A DNA stretch of 64,000 nt from CG2-30-36-16 sp964372115 (GTDB lineage: Bacteria; Bacteroidota; Ignavibacteria; Ignavibacteriales; Ignavibacteriaceae), in NCBI GenBank assembly GCA_964372115.1, contig CAYJPN010000009.1, forward strand, positions 94,706 to 158,705, written 5' to 3'. Below, piece after piece: positions 62,414 through 64,000 of the stretch. The position numbers and the translations under genes were made by a program. The stretch's first letter is position 1; each line of letters starts with the position of its first letter. The notes beneath the pieces were generated by a model. It worked only from the letters and a program-made list of their open reading frames with translations. It searched no databases and was not told the origin of the DNA.

Positions 62414-63718
62414 CTAATGTTCGTTATTCAAAGGAAGCGAAAAATAAAAAGTGGAACCCAAACCTTCGACAGAATCAAACCAAATTTTACCTTCGTGTCC
62501 TTCTATTATTTTTCGCGCAATTACAAGACCTAATCCCGTGCTTTTTTCGCCGCCGGTACTTTTTACGCTTGCACGCGAAAACGGTTTGAAAAGTTTATCT
62601 TTATCCTTTTCAGGGATTCCATGTCCATGGTCTTTTACATAAATAAGAGCTTCAGAATGAGTAGATGATAAATTAATATCAACACTCGATCCGATTTCAG
62701 AATATTTTAATGAGTTTGAAATAAGATTTGTAATTACTTGTTGAATTTTTCCCGGATCACAGAAGGTAACGGGATGGCTATCATCATGGATAAAATTTAC
62801 TTGAATGTTTTTCTTTGCGGCAAAAACATTGTTTAATGAAATAATCTGATCAATAAAAACAGTCAAATAAATTTTTTCTTTGCGTAGTTCTAGCTTGCCC
62901 GACTCAATTAAGGTTATATCTAACAGGTCGTTTACCATAAGCAGCATCGATTCGCTTGATGATTGAATAACATTTAAGAAATCAGAATGCGTTTTACTTA
63001 AATTATCTCCCGCTTCTTCAATTAAAAAGCTGCTGAACCCGCTTATGATACTAAGAGGGTTTCTTAGATCGTGTGCAGCCATTCCCAGGAATTTATTCTT
63101 TTCCTGGTTTAATTTTTCAAGCTCTCTATTTTTCTGTTCGAGTTCGCGATGAATAATAGTTAGCTCATGGTTAGCGCTTGCAAGTTCTTCGTTTTTTTGA
63201 ATAGCGTTTTCGTACGTAGAAAGAAGCAAGTCCATTACCTGCATCCGGTCCGCGTTTATTACATATTTATTTCCCGCGAACATAATTTCCATTCCGCTTC
63301 CGCCCTGGCTGTTTGACCGGATTTCTTTGTTGAGCATAATGTATTGAATTCGGCTCATCAAAAATTGCTGGTTATAAGGTTTGGTAATAAAATTATCAGC
63401 GCCGGACTGCAACCCTCTTATTACATCATTCGGGTTCGATAAAGACGTTAATAAGATTACGGGGATGTTTTTGGTCCCGGGGTTTTGTTTGATGCGTTCG
63501 CAAAGTTCGTACCCATTCATTTCGGGCATCATAACATCGCTAATAATTATTGCCGGATTTATTGTTTTTAATAACTCAATTGCTTGCTGTCCATTTTGAG
63601 CCGAGGTTACTTTGTATCCGTTTGCCACAAGCATAAACTTTAATTGGTTTGCTTGAGAGATTGAATCCTCAACAATAAGTATTTCATTATGTTCTAAAGC
63701 CGTATTCTGTTCTGTCAT
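62414..63718 (-). CDS. REC-HisKA-HATPase hybrid (inverted order)
   Basis: A 434-residue cytosolic protein. Its receiver comes first (acidic E17/D18, acceptor D61 in IIISDVMMPEMNGY, K113 in ITKPYN), then a coiled coil (about 170-208), HisKA (FLGMAAHDLRNPLSIISGFS, H216) and HATPase (NLISNSLKYS, DHGHGIPEKD, GLGLVIARKI). Kinases with an N-terminal receiver are usually themselves controlled by an upstream kinase or act in a relay. No sensor domain is present. It is upstream of fumC and might share a transcript, though 49 bases separate them. Confidence 0.93.
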   Translation of the reverse strand: MTEQNTALEHNEILIVEDSISQANQLKFMLVANGYKVTSAQNGQQAIELLKTINPAIIISDVMMPEMNGYELCERIKQNPGTKNIPVILLTSLSNPNDVIRGLQSGADNFITKPYNQQFLMSRIQYIMLNKEIRSNSQGGSGMEIMFAGNKYVINADRMQVMDLLLSTYENAIQKNEELASANHELTIIHRELEQKNRELEKLNQEKNKFLGMAAHDLRNPLSIISGFSSFLIEEAGDNLSKTHSDFLNVIQSSSESMLLMVNDLLDITLIESGKLELRKEKIYLTVFIDQIISLNNVFAAKKNIQVNFIHDDSHPVTFCDPGKIQQVITNLISNSLKYSEIGSSVDINLSSTHSEALIYVKDHGHGIPEKDKDKLFKPFSRASVKSTGGEKSTGLGLVIARKIIEGHEGKIWFDSVEGLGSTFYFSLPLNNEH

Positions 63719-63880
63719 TATTTTGGAACTTTTTTTCTGAGCGGCAAATTAAAAAAAATAATTGTAAAAAGTTAGCAATAAAAAATCATCATTAATTATA
63801 AAATATTGAGTAACCCATCTTACGCAGAACTTGATCTCTGATGTAATGGTTAAGAATATTTTTATTAAAACCAGCATGAT

Positions 63881-63949
63881 TGAATGACTGCATGAAGATC
63901 ATTAAATATTAAATAAATCGAATTTAAACCATTCATCCATGCAGGCTTA
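63881..63949. repeat. Dispersed repeat, inverted copy of 22614-22683
   Basis: About 66 bases match the reverse complement of the inner part of the MITE-like element at 22548-22752, with roughly ten differences. Shared blocks include TGAATGACTGCA and TTTAAACCATTCATCCAT. The ends AAGTCACCTTA are not seen here, so the repeat and the 205-base element may be separate. The gap 63719-64000 has no other signal. Confidence 0.6.
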
Positions 63950-64000
63950 GCGCGGCATAGCCGGCAACCAAAAAAATATTTATATTTAGGCCAAACATCA

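Overview
The window is A+T-rich bacterial DNA. Five secreted proteins end in the same type A sorting tail (an N-Y/A-Y-P-N-P-F-N motif, then a Y/F-D/N-x-L/M-G-x-E core, then a short lysine end), so the cell almost certainly has a type IX secretion system (T9SS). Together with a LVIVD-repeat protein, huge multi-PAS kinases and a multihaem cytochrome carrying the same tail, this fits the Ignavibacteria/Bacteroidota-Chlorobiota group. No rRNA or marker gene proves the lineage, so this is inference.

Layout. 1-5549 (+): the end of an Hpt protein, motA-motB, two receiver proteins (one with a kinase-like dimerisation helix but no ATPase), an unknown protein and a PAS histidine kinase, closely spaced like one motility/phosphorelay operon. 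5667-12423: a small zinc-ribbon protein, a 1536-residue kinase with ten PAS domains, and a haem-binding (Tll0287-like) membrane kinase broken by a frameshift. 12713-16241: a single-chain type IIG-like restriction-modification enzyme, a probable group II intron fragment and tRNA-Thr(UGU). 16311-19940: a CNNM/CorC membrane protein, a GT2/GT21-type glycosyltransferase, a DUF971 protein and a TrmH/SpoU RNA methyltransferase. 19941-23787: a LVIVD-repeat secreted protein lying between the methyltransferase gene and a second, diverged copy of that gene's 3' end, then a MITE-like element and a nuclease-fold membrane protein. 24187-29796: an 1869-residue hybrid kinase.

30503-37702 is a block of secreted or lipid-anchored proteins (three with sorting tails, one an M6 metallopeptidase with a frameshift) among gene remnants. 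37877-42592 holds a lipoprotein and a GH47-GH92 alpha-mannosidase pair. 42712-49491 (-) is a complete SUF iron-sulfur operon, sufB-C-D-S-U-T, followed by a bacilliredoxin and an Rrf2 regulator with three cysteines; a good sigma-70-like promoter precedes sufB. 49848-56399 holds a polysaccharide deacetylase, a nine-haem c-type cytochrome with a T9SS tail, an EamA transporter, a CoA-type NUDIX hydrolase and a mannose-1-phosphate guanylyltransferase. 56794-63718 holds a SIMPL protein, a GH13 debranching enzyme, a two-gene unit of unknown function, fumC and a REC-kinase hybrid.

Intergenic DNA carries several small dispersed palindromic or inverted repeats, so this chromosome has many small repeats and some decayed genes. 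There is no CRISPR array, intact transposase, integrase or prophage. The clearest unexplained items are the duplicated methyltransferase end, a receiver-DHp protein without ATPase next to an Hpt, the nuclease-fold membrane protein lacking its catalytic glutamate, a nested inverted repeat before a TTG-started membrane gene, and a 114-bp identical tract shared by two sorting-tail genes. I see no clear candidate for a wholly new defence or mobile system.
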